The position numbers were made by a program, and so were the translations under genes. From the NCBI RefSeq assembly GCF_036625275.1, contig NZ_JAZKUD010000002.1, positions 1-64,000 on the forward strand: a stretch of DNA of 64,000 nucleotides, read 5' to 3'. The notes beneath the pieces were generated by a model. That model was given only the letters and a program-made list of their open reading frames with translations, ran no database searches and was not told the DNA's origin. The stretch's first letter is position 1; every line of letters starts with the position of its first letter. Shown in pieces: positions 8,262 through 19,000 of this stretch. This stretch comes from Accumulibacter sp036625275 (GTDB lineage: Bacteria > Pseudomonadota > Gammaproteobacteria > Burkholderiales > Rhodocyclaceae).

Positions 8262-10834
8262 CCCGGCTAAGCAACGAGGAGCGGCTCCTGGACCGCGCGC
8301 GCGACCTCGACGGCAAGGGGCTGAATGCCTTCCGGCTTGCCTACGTCACCCTCGACGTAGCGCCAAAGCCGGCTTTCGCCTGGCTCGACGTCGAATTCTG
8401 GAATGCCAATGCGCTCGCGCCACTGCCGCCCAGAGAGGCTTTCACGATTCAGGGGGCGACTCGTCAGCGCTCCGGCAACCCGGTACGATCCGTCGCAGTG
8501 GTGCAGGTGCTGCCGGGCACCGGCAACACGCTGCGCCTGCAGATCGCTCCGGTCGGCGATTACTCGACTTACCTGTTGTCGACCACCCGCGTTGGTCTGG
8601 GCGCCCCGGACAATGCCCTGCCGCTGGCGATGGACCCCTTGCTCAACGCCTTGCCATTCAAGTTTCGCCCCGGCTGTTTCAACCTCAATTGCACACCGTT
8701 GGAAAAGGGCAGACCAGCGCCGACAGAGCCCGAAATCGACTACCTCGCGCGCGATTACGATTCCTTCCGGCATGTGCTGATCGCGGCGATGATGCGCCGC
8801 GTTCCCGGCTGGTTGCCGAGCAGCGAAGCCGACCTTGACCAGGTGCTGATCGACTTGATCGCCGCTGATGCCGACGAGCAGGCCGACTACCACGACCGCG
8901 TCATGAACGAGCGCGCGCTCGCGACGGCACGCAAGCGGGTGTCGCTGGCGCGGCATGCGCGACTCCTGGACTACCACATCCACCAGGGCAATCAGGCCAG
9001 CACCTGGCTGGCTCTCGAAGTGGCCGGCCAGGTCGACCTGCCGGCGACGAGCCAGGATGAGTTCGGCGTCTGGAGCGGCCGGGACTGGCAGGACGACGAC
9101 GCGGTCATTTTCGCGATGGCGCGCGACGGCGGACCATGGCGCCGCCGCTGCTTCGCGCCGCTGAACCGCTTGCGGCTCTATACCTGGGGCAATACGGTGA
9201 CGGCGCTCGCTGCCGGCAGCACCAACGCCGACCTGACCGCGGCGACATCGCTCACGCAGGCCGACGCCGAAGCGCTGCGCGACTTCTTCCTCGGCACGCA
9301 TGCAAGCCAGGTGCCGGGTCCCGGCGCCGCCGACGTGAACACCGCGGTCGACCAGTTGTTGATCCAGGAGGCGCTGAACCCCGAGACCGGCACCGCCAAC
9401 GGCAAACGCATCGCGCAGCGGCAGTTGCTGCAACTGTTGCCCCTGCATGGTCCGATCGCGCGCGCCGAGGCCCTGCAGGACCCGTTCACCGGCGAATGGC
9501 TGGTACGCGTGCGCTGGCGTGCCGAAGACGCGCTGCGGCAGAACTTCTGCTTCGTCTGCGACTGCGCGGGCCAGCCGGTCGAGGACGTCAGTCTGTTCCA
9601 CGCCAACCTGCTGCGCGTGACGCAAGGGCGGCCACGCATCACCACCTTCCGCGCGCCGGGACAGCCGCTTGGTGGTGCCGACGAGCGAAGTTTCGTCGCC
9701 AGCGACGCGGTCAGTTACGAGATCGTGCTGCGCCAGGCCGGCAGCGCTTCGCCGCTGCGCGGTGTGCTCTGCCCGCTGCCGGCCTCGCCACTGGCCTATC
9801 GCGCCAGTATCCCCGGCGGCGAGACGCCGACGCGAACGACCGCGCAGGTCATGGTGCAGGGTTTTGCCGAGCCGTGGCAGGAACAATCGGACCTGATCGG
9901 AAGCCAGGGAGACGACCCGCACTTCATCGTCGAGACCGACGAACTCGGCGGCAGCTCGCTGCGTTTTGGCGATGGCCGCAACGGCGCAGCCCTGCCCATC
10001 GGCGCCTGGGTGCAGTGCCGTTATCGCGTCGGGCAAGGCAGTCAGGGCAATCTCGGCGCCGATAGCCTGGTCGGCTTCGTCGACGCCAGCGGCGCCGTGC
10101 TGCGCGTGTGGAACCCGTTCGACGTGACCGATGGTCGCGACCCGGAACCCGCCGCCGAGATCGTTCGCCGCGTGCCCGAGGCCTACCGCCAGCACCAGTT
10201 GCGTGCCGTCACTCTCGACGACTATGCCAGGCGAGCCGAAGAGCTGCCAGGAGTGGCACACGCCCGCGCCCGCTATGCCTGGACCGGCAGTTGGCGTTGC
10301 GTGCAGGTGGCCATCGACCCGGCAGGCAGCATCGTGCTGGCCGAGCCGCTGCGGCGCGCGCTCGCCGATCACCTCGACGCGGTTCGCCTGATCGGCGAGG
10401 ATCTGGAGGTGCGCGCGGCACGCTACGTGCCCCTGGACATCCGGTTAAGCCTGTGTGCGCAGCCGGCCTACTGGCCCGAGGATCTGCGGGCGGTACTCGA
10501 AGAGGAGTTTTCCGATGGCTGGACGCGCGACGGTCGCCACGGCTTTTTCCACCCGGATCGGTGGACCTTCGGGCAGCCGCTGTACGCGAGCCAGTTGATC
10601 GGTCGTGCGCTTTCCGTCACCGGCGTCGGCCGCGTCCTGCGCGCCAGCATGCGGCGCTGGAACCCGGGCAGCGGTGGCGGCCTGACCGAGATCGACATCG
10701 ACCCCTCGGCGCTGCCCGAATCGCGCCTGGAGACGGTTCCCGTCGGGCCGTTCGAGATCATCGTCGTCGCCAACGACCCCGATCACCTGGAAACCGGTCG
10801 CATCCGCTTCGAAATCACTGGAGGTCGCCGATGA
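8258..10834 (+). CDS. Baseplate J-like protein (Pvc11-like wedge)
   Basis: This 858-residue product is a putative baseplate assembly protein. After a ~150-residue N-domain it carries the family segment PTEPEIDYLARDYDSFRHVL, followed by WLPSSEADLDQVLIDLIAADADEQADYHDR. The central part has the LRFGDGRNGAALPIGAWV strand-turn motif and the C-terminal part the J-like RRVPEAYRQHQLRAVTLDDY region. With the next gene it should form the two gp6-like wedge arms around the hub. Its stop overlaps the next start (ATGA). Confidence 0.85.
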   Translation: MTRLSNEERLLDRARDLDGKGLNAFRLAYVTLDVAPKPAFAWLDVEFWNANALAPLPPREAFTIQGATRQRSGNPVRSVAVVQVLPGTGNTLRLQIAPVGDYSTYLLSTTRVGLGAPDNALPLAMDPLLNALPFKFRPGCFNLNCTPLEKGRPAPTEPEIDYLARDYDSFRHVLIAAMMRRVPGWLPSSEADLDQVLIDLIAADADEQADYHDRVMNERALATARKRVSLARHARLLDYHIHQGNQASTWLALEVAGQVDLPATSQDEFGVWSGRDWQDDDAVIFAMARDGGPWRRRCFAPLNRLRLYTWGNTVTALAAGSTNADLTAATSLTQADAEALRDFFLGTHASQVPGPGAADVNTAVDQLLIQEALNPETGTANGKRIAQRQLLQLLPLHGPIARAEALQDPFTGEWLVRVRWRAEDALRQNFCFVCDCAGQPVEDVSLFHANLLRVTQGRPRITTFRAPGQPLGGADERSFVASDAVSYEIVLRQAGSASPLRGVLCPLPASPLAYRASIPGGETPTRTTAQVMVQGFAEPWQEQSDLIGSQGDDPHFIVETDELGGSSLRFGDGRNGAALPIGAWVQCRYRVGQGSQGNLGADSLVGFVDASGAVLRVWNPFDVTDGRDPEPAAEIVRRVPEAYRQHQLRAVTLDDYARRAEELPGVAHARARYAWTGSWRCVQVAIDPAGSIVLAEPLRRALADHLDAVRLIGEDLEVRAARYVPLDIRLSLCAQPAYWPEDLRAVLEEEFSDGWTRDGRHGFFHPDRWTFGQPLYASQLIGRALSVTGVGRVLRASMRRWNPGSGGGLTEIDIDPSALPESRLETVPVGPFEIIVVANDPDHLETGRIRFEITGGRR

Positions 10835-13668
10835 GCTGTACCCACGATTGCCGCCAGCCGCCTGCTTTCCCGAAGACGATCGACAACCGGCCGGGCCTGA
10901 GCACGATCGACTACCGCATCGGCAGCTACGCCGACCTGCGCGAGCACATGCTGTCGCGGCTTGACGAGAGTACGGTGCTCGCCGCGTGGACGCACCGCCT
11001 GCCCGACGACCCCGGCATTGCGCTGATCGAGGCCGCCGCCGAGGTCGGCGACATTCTCAGTTTCTACCAGGATCTCTACGCCAACGAGGCCTATCTGCGC
11101 AGTGCCAAGTGGCGCGACAGCGTTGCCGAACTGGTGCGCCTGCTGGGCTATCGGCTCGCGCCAGAGATCGCGGGACGCGCGCGTTTTGCGTTCGCGGTGA
11201 AGGGTCCGCAGCCCGTGCTGCTGCCGGCTGGGCTGGGCATCCAGGCGCAGCTCGCCGGCGACGACCAGCCATCGGTCTTCGAGACCCGCGTCGAACTGCT
11301 CGCGCAGCCGGCGCTGTCGCAGTTCCATCTGTACCGGCCGCGCCAGGTACCCGACATTCGTTACGGCAGCGACACCTTCACGCTGTCGGTCGATGCTGGC
11401 GTCGCGGTGCCGCTCAAAGCCGGCGACCGCATCCTGGTTGGCGTCGCCCGTGCTGCTGGCGAGGCGTTCGATCATACGCAGGTGCTGGTCGTAGACAAGA
11501 CCTGGGAAGCCTTCGGCAAAACCGTCGTACAGATGAAAGGGGGCATCACCAGCCTGAAAAAGCCGCCACGATTCAGATTGCTGACACCACCGCGCCTTGT
11601 TTCGGCCACCTTGCCGACTGCGACTTCGCTGTTTGTACCGTCGTTCACGCCAGCGCTGCAGCCGCTGTCGCTCAAGGTCGCGTCGCCATCATCCTTCCTG
11701 ACGCCCGCTCTCGTTGCTCAGCCGCTGGCACAGTCGCTGCTTGCGGCCGGACTCGGCGTGCCCACCCTCGCGTCGACGCCGCACCTGCGGGCCTGGAAGC
11801 TTGCCGGAACACACCGCCACTTCGGGCACAACGCACCCGCCACGCAGGTCGACGTGGACGACCAGGGGCGCGCGACCATCCGCCAGGTGTCGTATGTACG
11901 CAAGCTCGCCGCCACCACCGCCGCACCGGCCGTGCCGTCGCTGCAATCGACGCAGATGCCGCTCGACGGCGAGGTCAGCAGCGTCGTTGCCGGCACGCGG
12001 CTGCTGATCGAGGCCAACCTCAGCGTCGGCAGCAACACGAGCAGTCGCCGCAAGCGTCTGCTCGAACGTCGCATCGCGCAGATCGATCGGCAGTCGCTGG
12101 CGTGGGGACCGCTGAACGGCGCCAGTACGGTGCTGACGCTGGACGAGGATCTGGCGATCAGCGAAAACGGTAGCACGCTCGGCTATGCCGACATCCGCGG
12201 CATCAGCTTTCACGAGGTCGTTGGCGAGCCTTTCGAGCTGCGCGCCGACTTCGTGCCAACGGCCGCCAACCGCGGGAAGGAACTGCATTTCTACGGCACG
12301 GCCGGCGAAGCCGTCGCATTAGCCAGGCGCAAGCTGCTGTTTTCCGGCCCAGGTCCGACGCTGGTCGCCGCCACCGCCCTCTCCGTCGCCAGCGACGATG
12401 GCGACGACGGAGAGCAGCCGGGCTGGCATCGTGTGCAGCTCGACCGCGAATTCGACTACGCGCAGTTCGACCACAGCGCACCGCAGGTGATGGTGTACGG
12501 CAACCTGGTCGAGGCGACACAGGGCAAGACCGAGGCGCAGATCACCCTGGGAGACGGCGATGCGCGCGCGGCTTTCCAGACCTTCGCGCTACCCAGGACG
12601 CCGCTGACCTATCTGCTCGATACGACGCAGGTGCCGCCACTGCTGCCGCAGTTGCAGGTGTGGGTCGATGGCGTCGCCTGGACGCGTGTAGACAGTTTTT
12701 TCGGGCGTACGCCCAGGGGGCACGTCTACGTCGTTCGCGAGGATGCCGACGGCAAGAGCTGGGTGCAGTTCGGTGACGGCAAGAGCGGTGCACGTTTGCG
12801 CTCCGGTCGTGGCAACGTGCGGGCGGTCTACCGCATCGGTGCGGGTGCGCACGGGTTGCTGCAGGCCGACGCGAAACCACAGGCCGACAGGAAGGTGGCC
12901 GGACTCGAAGCGGCTTTCCTGCTCGAAGCGGTGACCGGAGGTGCCGAACCCGAGGGTGCCGATGGCGCACGCCTGGCTGCACCGGGAACGATGCAGAGTC
13001 TGGGCCGTATCGTCAGTCTGGCCGATTACGAAGCCGAAGCGCTGGCCATTCCCGGCGTGCTGAAGGCGCGCGCCGCCTGGACCTCGGTCGACGGTGCTGC
13101 TCTGGTTCGCCTCACCCTCCTCACCGCGAGTACTGCGGCCGCCGATGCCACGGCCGCCAGCGACGCGCTGCGTGCGGCGGTGAGCGCACGCGGTGCCGGG
13201 CGCTGCCCGTTGCTGGTCGTAGCCGGTACGCGCACGCCGGTGTCGCTGCATCTGGTGGTGGGTTACGACCCGACCCGACGCCCCGAAGAGCTGCGCCTGG
13301 CGATCCTCGAAGCCCTGGGCGCAAGTGGCGAAGAGGGCAATGGCGTCGATTCGTCACGCGGTCTTTTCAGTTGGCAGCAGCGGCAATTCGGCGAAGGGGT
13401 GCACGGTTCGCAGGTCGTCGCCGCAGTGCAGCAGGTGAGCGGGGTGATCTGGGTTCGGCTCGCTGCGCTGGCCGTCGCCAAGCCACCGCTGGTGCAAGCA
13501 AAAGCGAGCCTGCAGTTGAGCGCAGCGCTGTTGCAGCCGCGACTGTCGATCGCCAACGTTCCGGCGACGCAGCGCTCGCTGGCCTGCGCCGGCGACCGGT
13601 TGCTGGCACTACAGGCGACGGCGCTGCAGTTGCAGCTGGCCGCCGACGAGCAGGGCGGGTTGCCATGA
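10831..13668 (+). CDS. Baseplate J-like protein (Pvc12-like wedge)
   Basis: The 945-residue protein starts at an ATG overlapping the previous stop. It opens with a Cys-containing head (MSCTHDC) and the family segment STIDYRIGSYADLREHML, then DDPGIALIEAAAEVGDILSFYQDLYANEAYLRSA. Later it has WVQFGDGKSGARLRSGRGNV, the same strand-turn signature as the preceding wedge protein, and the LGRIVSLADYEAEALAIPGV region. Between about residues 245 and 340 there is a Pro/Ala/Leu-rich insertion. Its function is a second baseplate wedge component. Confidence 0.85.
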   Translation: MSCTHDCRQPPAFPKTIDNRPGLSTIDYRIGSYADLREHMLSRLDESTVLAAWTHRLPDDPGIALIEAAAEVGDILSFYQDLYANEAYLRSAKWRDSVAELVRLLGYRLAPEIAGRARFAFAVKGPQPVLLPAGLGIQAQLAGDDQPSVFETRVELLAQPALSQFHLYRPRQVPDIRYGSDTFTLSVDAGVAVPLKAGDRILVGVARAAGEAFDHTQVLVVDKTWEAFGKTVVQMKGGITSLKKPPRFRLLTPPRLVSATLPTATSLFVPSFTPALQPLSLKVASPSSFLTPALVAQPLAQSLLAAGLGVPTLASTPHLRAWKLAGTHRHFGHNAPATQVDVDDQGRATIRQVSYVRKLAATTAAPAVPSLQSTQMPLDGEVSSVVAGTRLLIEANLSVGSNTSSRRKRLLERRIAQIDRQSLAWGPLNGASTVLTLDEDLAISENGSTLGYADIRGISFHEVVGEPFELRADFVPTAANRGKELHFYGTAGEAVALARRKLLFSGPGPTLVAATALSVASDDGDDGEQPGWHRVQLDREFDYAQFDHSAPQVMVYGNLVEATQGKTEAQITLGDGDARAAFQTFALPRTPLTYLLDTTQVPPLLPQLQVWVDGVAWTRVDSFFGRTPRGHVYVVREDADGKSWVQFGDGKSGARLRSGRGNVRAVYRIGAGAHGLLQADAKPQADRKVAGLEAAFLLEAVTGGAEPEGADGARLAAPGTMQSLGRIVSLADYEAEALAIPGVLKARAAWTSVDGAALVRLTLLTASTAAADATAASDALRAAVSARGAGRCPLLVVAGTRTPVSLHLVVGYDPTRRPEELRLAILEALGASGEEGNGVDSSRGLFSWQQRQFGEGVHGSQVVAAVQQVSGVIWVRLAALAVAKPPLVQAKASLQLSAALLQPRLSIANVPATQRSLACAGDRLLALQATALQLQLAADEQGGLP

Positions 13669-16025
13669 GCTCGCCACGCCGGCCGCTGTACGAGCGGCTT
13701 CCCGAGGTGTATCGCAGCCGCGACAGTGAGCAGACGCCGCCCGGACAACTCGCCGCCTTTCTCGGCGTCATCGAGGACGCCTTCGCAGCGCTGCATGCCC
13801 GTACCGACGCGCAGTATCACGATCTCTTCATCGAACACTGCGATGACTGGGTGGTGGCCTACCTCGCCGACCTGCTGGGCACTTCGCGCCTGGCCGGCGA
13901 CCCCTGGACGCTGCGCACCGATGTCGCGCGCACGGTTTTCCACCGCCGCCGCAAGGGTACGCTCGGCGCCGTCGAGTCTCAGATCTTCGCGCTTTCGGGC
14001 TGGGCGGCGCATGCGGTCGAGATGCGCGAGCGCCTGGCGTGGAACCAGCACCTGAACCACCCGCGTCCCGACGCTGGCGGAATGCCGCTGCGGCGTCCCG
14101 CCAGCGAGCGCAGCACCGTCGTCCGCGGCGGCACCGCGACGCTGCGCGATCCGGCGCTGCTCTCGCTGACTGGCGGTGCTTTCGATGCGCACGCACGAGT
14201 GGTCGACGTCAAGCCGCCGACGCTGGGCCTGTCGGGCTGGAACCTGCCGAATCTGGCGGTGCTGTTATGGCGGCTCGCAGACTTTCAGGTGCCGCTGTCG
14301 CGGCCGCTGTTCCGACAGATCGCCGCCATCCCGCCGTCACCCGGCGCCGCTGCACTGGCCGTGCGCTTCGATGTACAGGCACAGGGCGAGCCCTGGCCGC
14401 TGTTCAACCGGCATCGCTTCCGTGCCGACGCAGAGCCACCGCGCCTCGGCGGCGAAGACGAAGTGCCGGACCGGATGCCGCCGGCACGGCTCAGCGACGG
14501 TACGCCGGCTGGCCGCTCGGCGAGCCATGTCCGCGTGCAGACCTACAGCGACCCGCGTGACACGCATCCCGGCTCCGACCCGGTCGGGCTGGTGCTGCAC
14601 CTGCCCGCAACGCCCTTCCTCGGGCAGGCCTGGCGAATTCGCGGCGCCAACCTCTGTGCCTGGGAGACCGGCATCGCACCGCCGCTGCGCGACTGGGAAG
14701 TAGCGATCGACCCCGAACGTGGCCGGCTGGTGTTCGGCGTGCCGGATGCTGACCCGGCGACGCAGGCCGAGCCTCTGGCAGACGGCCTGCTGGTTTCGGC
14801 CAGCTATGCTCAGGCCGGTCCCAGCGGCGCGCACCCCGTGCAGCGTTCTCCCTTGCCGGCCACCTGGCCTGGCGAGCAGAGCTACGAAGTCAGGCGCATC
14901 AACTGGTTTGACGATGCCTTCGCGCTACAGCATGCGCTCGACGACCTGCCGAAGCGCTCGCAAGCGCTGCTCATCGAGATCACCGACAGCCAGACGCATG
15001 TCCTCGACCTCGGCGCGATCGCCGGCATCGGCAACGACGCCGGTGTTCTGTCGCTGCGCCTCGCGCAATCCCTGTGGATTCGCAGCGCACCCGGTGAACG
15101 CCCGGTGGTCCGCCTGCTGCAGCCGCTGCGGGCGCGACCGACGCAGATCGGCGGAGCCGGGGCCGTCAATGCCGAAGTCCTTGAACTGCTGCTCGAAGGC
15201 CTGTACCTGACGCGCGCCGCAGCGTTCCCGGCTGGCGATGCGCTGCTGATGCAGGCGGCCCTCGGCCAGTTGCGCATCCTCGGCTGTACACTCGATCCTG
15301 GCGGCGGACTGCTGCTCGACGGCAGTGCCAGCGGTACGCGCGCGCCGATACGCGAAACGCTGCGCCTCACTAACGATTATGGTCTCGCCCCTCCCGAAAG
15401 CGATGCCTTCGATCAGGTTCCGGCGTTGACCCTGGAACGCAGCATTGCCGGTCCGCTGGCGATCGACAGCGGCTACCTGCTGACGCTGGTCGACAGCATC
15501 GTCGATGCCGGCAGTGGCAGCACTGCGACGCTGCCGGCCCTGGCGCTCGGCGCCGCGACCGGCAACCCCGAGCTGGCATGGGGCCCGGACCTGGTAGTGC
15601 GCGGCCTCACCGCCTTCGGCCGCGTGCGCGTGCAGACCGCGCGCGGCGAAGGCGGCCTGTTCGTGCACCGCCTCGAGGTGCACGACAACCAGGACAGCCA
15701 CACCGTCGATGTCAGCGTCGGCCAGCGTGGCAGTTGCCTGAAATTCTGCTGCTTCAGCGGCGACCATGACCGCTTGCCACAGCACTTCGGCTGCGTCTTT
15801 GCCAGCGAGGCACGGCTGCGCTTCAGTGCCGAGTTCTTTGGTCGCCCAGGCTATGCGCAGCTACGACTCGACTGCGACCGCCGCATCCGCGAAGACGGCC
15901 CGGCCAGCGATGAGATGGGCGCATTCGGGTATCTGCGGAACACGCACAAATGGAAAAACATCGGCATCCGGCTGCAGGAATTCATGCCGGTCGGGGTGCG
16001 ACCGGTGCTCATTCCGATCACTTAG
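13665..16025 (+). CDS. Phage tail protein I-like baseplate component
   Basis: This 786-residue protein starts at an ATG overlapping the previous stop (ATGA). The first ~170 residues match the P2 gpI/tail protein I family: YERLPEVYRSRDSEQTPPGQLAAFLGVIEDAF, then LLGTSRLAGDPWTLRTDVART and HRRRKGTLGAVESQIF. The remaining ~600 residues are beta-rich and partly repetitive (VLELLLEGLYLTRAAAFP..., LRILGCTLDPGGGLLLDG), suggesting a beta-helix-like extension unlike the short phage gpI. It probably links the wedge ring to outer fibre-like proteins. Confidence 0.75.
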   Translation: MSSPRRPLYERLPEVYRSRDSEQTPPGQLAAFLGVIEDAFAALHARTDAQYHDLFIEHCDDWVVAYLADLLGTSRLAGDPWTLRTDVARTVFHRRRKGTLGAVESQIFALSGWAAHAVEMRERLAWNQHLNHPRPDAGGMPLRRPASERSTVVRGGTATLRDPALLSLTGGAFDAHARVVDVKPPTLGLSGWNLPNLAVLLWRLADFQVPLSRPLFRQIAAIPPSPGAAALAVRFDVQAQGEPWPLFNRHRFRADAEPPRLGGEDEVPDRMPPARLSDGTPAGRSASHVRVQTYSDPRDTHPGSDPVGLVLHLPATPFLGQAWRIRGANLCAWETGIAPPLRDWEVAIDPERGRLVFGVPDADPATQAEPLADGLLVSASYAQAGPSGAHPVQRSPLPATWPGEQSYEVRRINWFDDAFALQHALDDLPKRSQALLIEITDSQTHVLDLGAIAGIGNDAGVLSLRLAQSLWIRSAPGERPVVRLLQPLRARPTQIGGAGAVNAEVLELLLEGLYLTRAAAFPAGDALLMQAALGQLRILGCTLDPGGGLLLDGSASGTRAPIRETLRLTNDYGLAPPESDAFDQVPALTLERSIAGPLAIDSGYLLTLVDSIVDAGSGSTATLPALALGAATGNPELAWGPDLVVRGLTAFGRVRVQTARGEGGLFVHRLEVHDNQDSHTVDVSVGQRGSCLKFCCFSGDHDRLPQHFGCVFASEARLRFSAEFFGRPGYAQLRLDCDRRIREDGPASDEMGAFGYLRNTHKWKNIGIRLQEFMPVGVRPVLIPIT

Positions 16026-16037
16026 GGGATCACGATC

Positions 16038-19000
16038 ATGAAGGGCGACTTCTCCTTCCTTGCATTCGATACGGCGCCTCATTACAGCGGCGTACTGCAC
16101 CAGCAAGGCCGCGTGCTGCTGGACCGCGACTGGAACGAGGCGGCGGCGATCGCCAGCAGGTGGCGCACCATGGCTGCCCGCGATACCTTCGGCGACGGTC
16201 TGTTGGCGGTACCGGCGGCGAACCCGGCCGGTTTCAAACTGCAGGCCGCCAGTAGCGATGGCATGCTGGTCAAGGTCGAACTCGCTGCCGGCCGGGCGTG
16301 GGCCGATGGTCTTGCGCTGACGCTGGCCGCCCCATCGAGTTTCCTCGCCAGCTATTTCGCGCCGCCTTTCCAGACACCGCAAGCGGCGCCGTCCACGATC
16401 GCCGATGGCGTTCGCGACCTGGTCGTTCTCGACGTTTGGGAAGACTCGATCAGCGGTTTCCAGGACCCACTGAACCTGATCGAGCCGGCGCTGGGCGGGC
16501 CGGACACGACCGAGCGCACGCAGGCCTTCGTCAAGCTGCAGTTGCTGCGCCTCGGTCCCAACGATGACTGCAGCGCCGCCGCCGACCTTGCCGACGACTT
16601 CGCCGCCAAGGGCAAGCTGACGGTCTCGCCGGCGCCGCTGCTGACCATCACCGGCGACTGCCCGATCGCTGCCGGGGGTGGCTATAGCGGCCTCGAACAC
16701 TCCCTCTACCGCATCGAGATCGCCGACCCGGATGCCCTGGGTCAGGCGCGCTTCAAGTGGTCGGAGTGGAATGGCGGTCTCGTCGGTCGTGGCCTCTACG
16801 CGACCGCTGCACCGGGTAGCGGCACGGTCACGATCACCGCCAACGACCAGATGATCAACCATTGCGGGGTCAGCGATTTTCATCTTGAAGCGCTCGTCTT
16901 CGACGCCGCCCTGGGCGCCTGGCAGGTCACACTGAGCGCCGACGCCACGCTGGCGCAGGATGGCGTGCTGTCCCTGACCCAGGTGCAGGGCGTCTGGCCG
17001 GCGGCAACCCCGGCGAGCGGCTTCTTCCGACTCTGGAACGGCATTGCCCGGATAGCCGATTTTCCGGTCGGCGGCGCCAACCCGGTTGAGTTGAAGGACG
17101 GTATTCGGGTCGAGTTCGAGGCGGCGACGGCGAACAACGCTAACTATCAACCCGGCGACTACTGGACCTTCCCGGTACGCGCGTCGGGAGTCGCTTTCGA
17201 GCCACCGCTGTGGCCGACCAAGGCGCCGCCGCAGGGCGTGCGGCATCGTCGCGTTGCGCTCGGCATCCTCAACTGGAACGGCCCGCCGCCGCTGAGCATC
17301 AGCCATACTGCCGGCGACATCGACGACTGCCGACGCATCTTTCGACCGCTGAGCAACCAGAAAATAGGCTGCACCTTGATCGTCGGTGACGGCCGTAACA
17401 GCCACGGCGACTTCGATTCGATCGAAGAAGCGCTGCAGCACCTGCCGGTGAACGGCGGCGAGATCTGCCTGCTACCCGGCCTGCACCAGACCAATGCGCT
17501 GATTGCCGGCCGGCGCAACGTCAGGATCAAGGGCTGCGACACCCAGACCAAGGTGATCCCGCGTGAACAGGGCGCAACGCTGCCGATGTTCACGATCCGC
17601 GATGCCGAGAATATCCGCCTCGAACACATGGACATGGTGACGCTCGGCGGCATCGCCATCGTCATCGAGGCGAGCCAGGCTGCGGGCAGCGTCGACATCG
17701 AGATCGCCCATAACCGCATTCTTGCCTGCAGCAACGCCATCCACGCGCGCCAGGCGAAAGGCGTCAACATCCACCACAACCGCATCCGCATGCTCGACAA
17801 GCGCGGCAGCGATGTGGCGATCCATCTCGCCGGCGACGACAGCCGGATCGAGCGCAACGACATCCGCCTGTTGCCGGCGCCGGACATGCCGCCGCTCGAC
17901 GTGCCGACCGAAAACGATCCGGTCGACCCCACCGACCCCTGTGCCAGACTGGTGATCGTCTATTTCAATCCGCGGCTGTTCGTGCGCTACATTAACCGGG
18001 TGTGGGCGATCAAGCTGCCGTCGCTGGTCGTACTGAAGCAGCCGTATCGGGCGCTTGGCGGCATTCGACTCGGCGGCGCTTGCGAGCGTGTGCGCGTACT
18101 CGAGAACGTGATCGTCGGCGGCGCCGGCAACGGCGTGACGCTGGGTAGTTCACCGCCAGCATCGCCAGCGGAACCCGAGCACCTGTTCACGCTGCCGCAG
18201 GAAGCCGGGGTGACGGTACGCGTCCTCGGTCCCGATGGCAAGCCGCGCGCCGGCGTACAGATCACCTTGACCAACACGGCAACCAATCAGGCGCGCTCGT
18301 TCGTCACCGATGCCGACGGCAGCTTTGTTTTCGGCAGCAACCCGGCGATTTTCCGCGTCACCGAGGGCGAGCCCGGTTGGGTGATCGACAAGCTGGATCT
18401 GCAGCCGATCCAGAACAATCAGTCCTTCGTGCTGACGATCGTGCTGAAGGCCGACGAGGCGCCGATACCCGAGGACTCCGGTTTCCTCTACGACATCACC
18501 ATCGAGCGCAACGAAATCGCGGCGATGGGCTTGTCGGGCATCGGTACCGGCGCCGCGTCGGTGCCGGCGGCAGCCTTGCGCGCCAATGCCCTCGCTGCTG
18601 CACGCCGGCAGCTCGGCACCCCGGTGGTCGGGCTCGCGATCCGCGCCAACCATATTCGTGGCTGCCTCCTCAATCCCTTCGACAACGCGCTGCGCCTCAC
18701 CGCAGCGTCGCAGGGGCTGGGCGGCATCTCGCTCGGCCTGTGCGAAGCACTGGCCATCGTCGACAACGACATCGAGTGCAATGGCGTCAGCGGTGCACAT
18801 CCCGTTTGCGGCATTTTCGTCGCCTACGGCGAGGACGTGGAGATTGCGCACAACCGTCTGGTCGATAATGGACCGCTGACTCCGGACGTGGGCAGCCAGG
18901 ATCTGATCGCCGGCCGGCGCGGCGGCATCGTCTTGAATCTCGTGGCCAGCTTCAATCGGCTCGACGCACGCGCTCTTGCCCAAGGCGAGACTTTCAACGC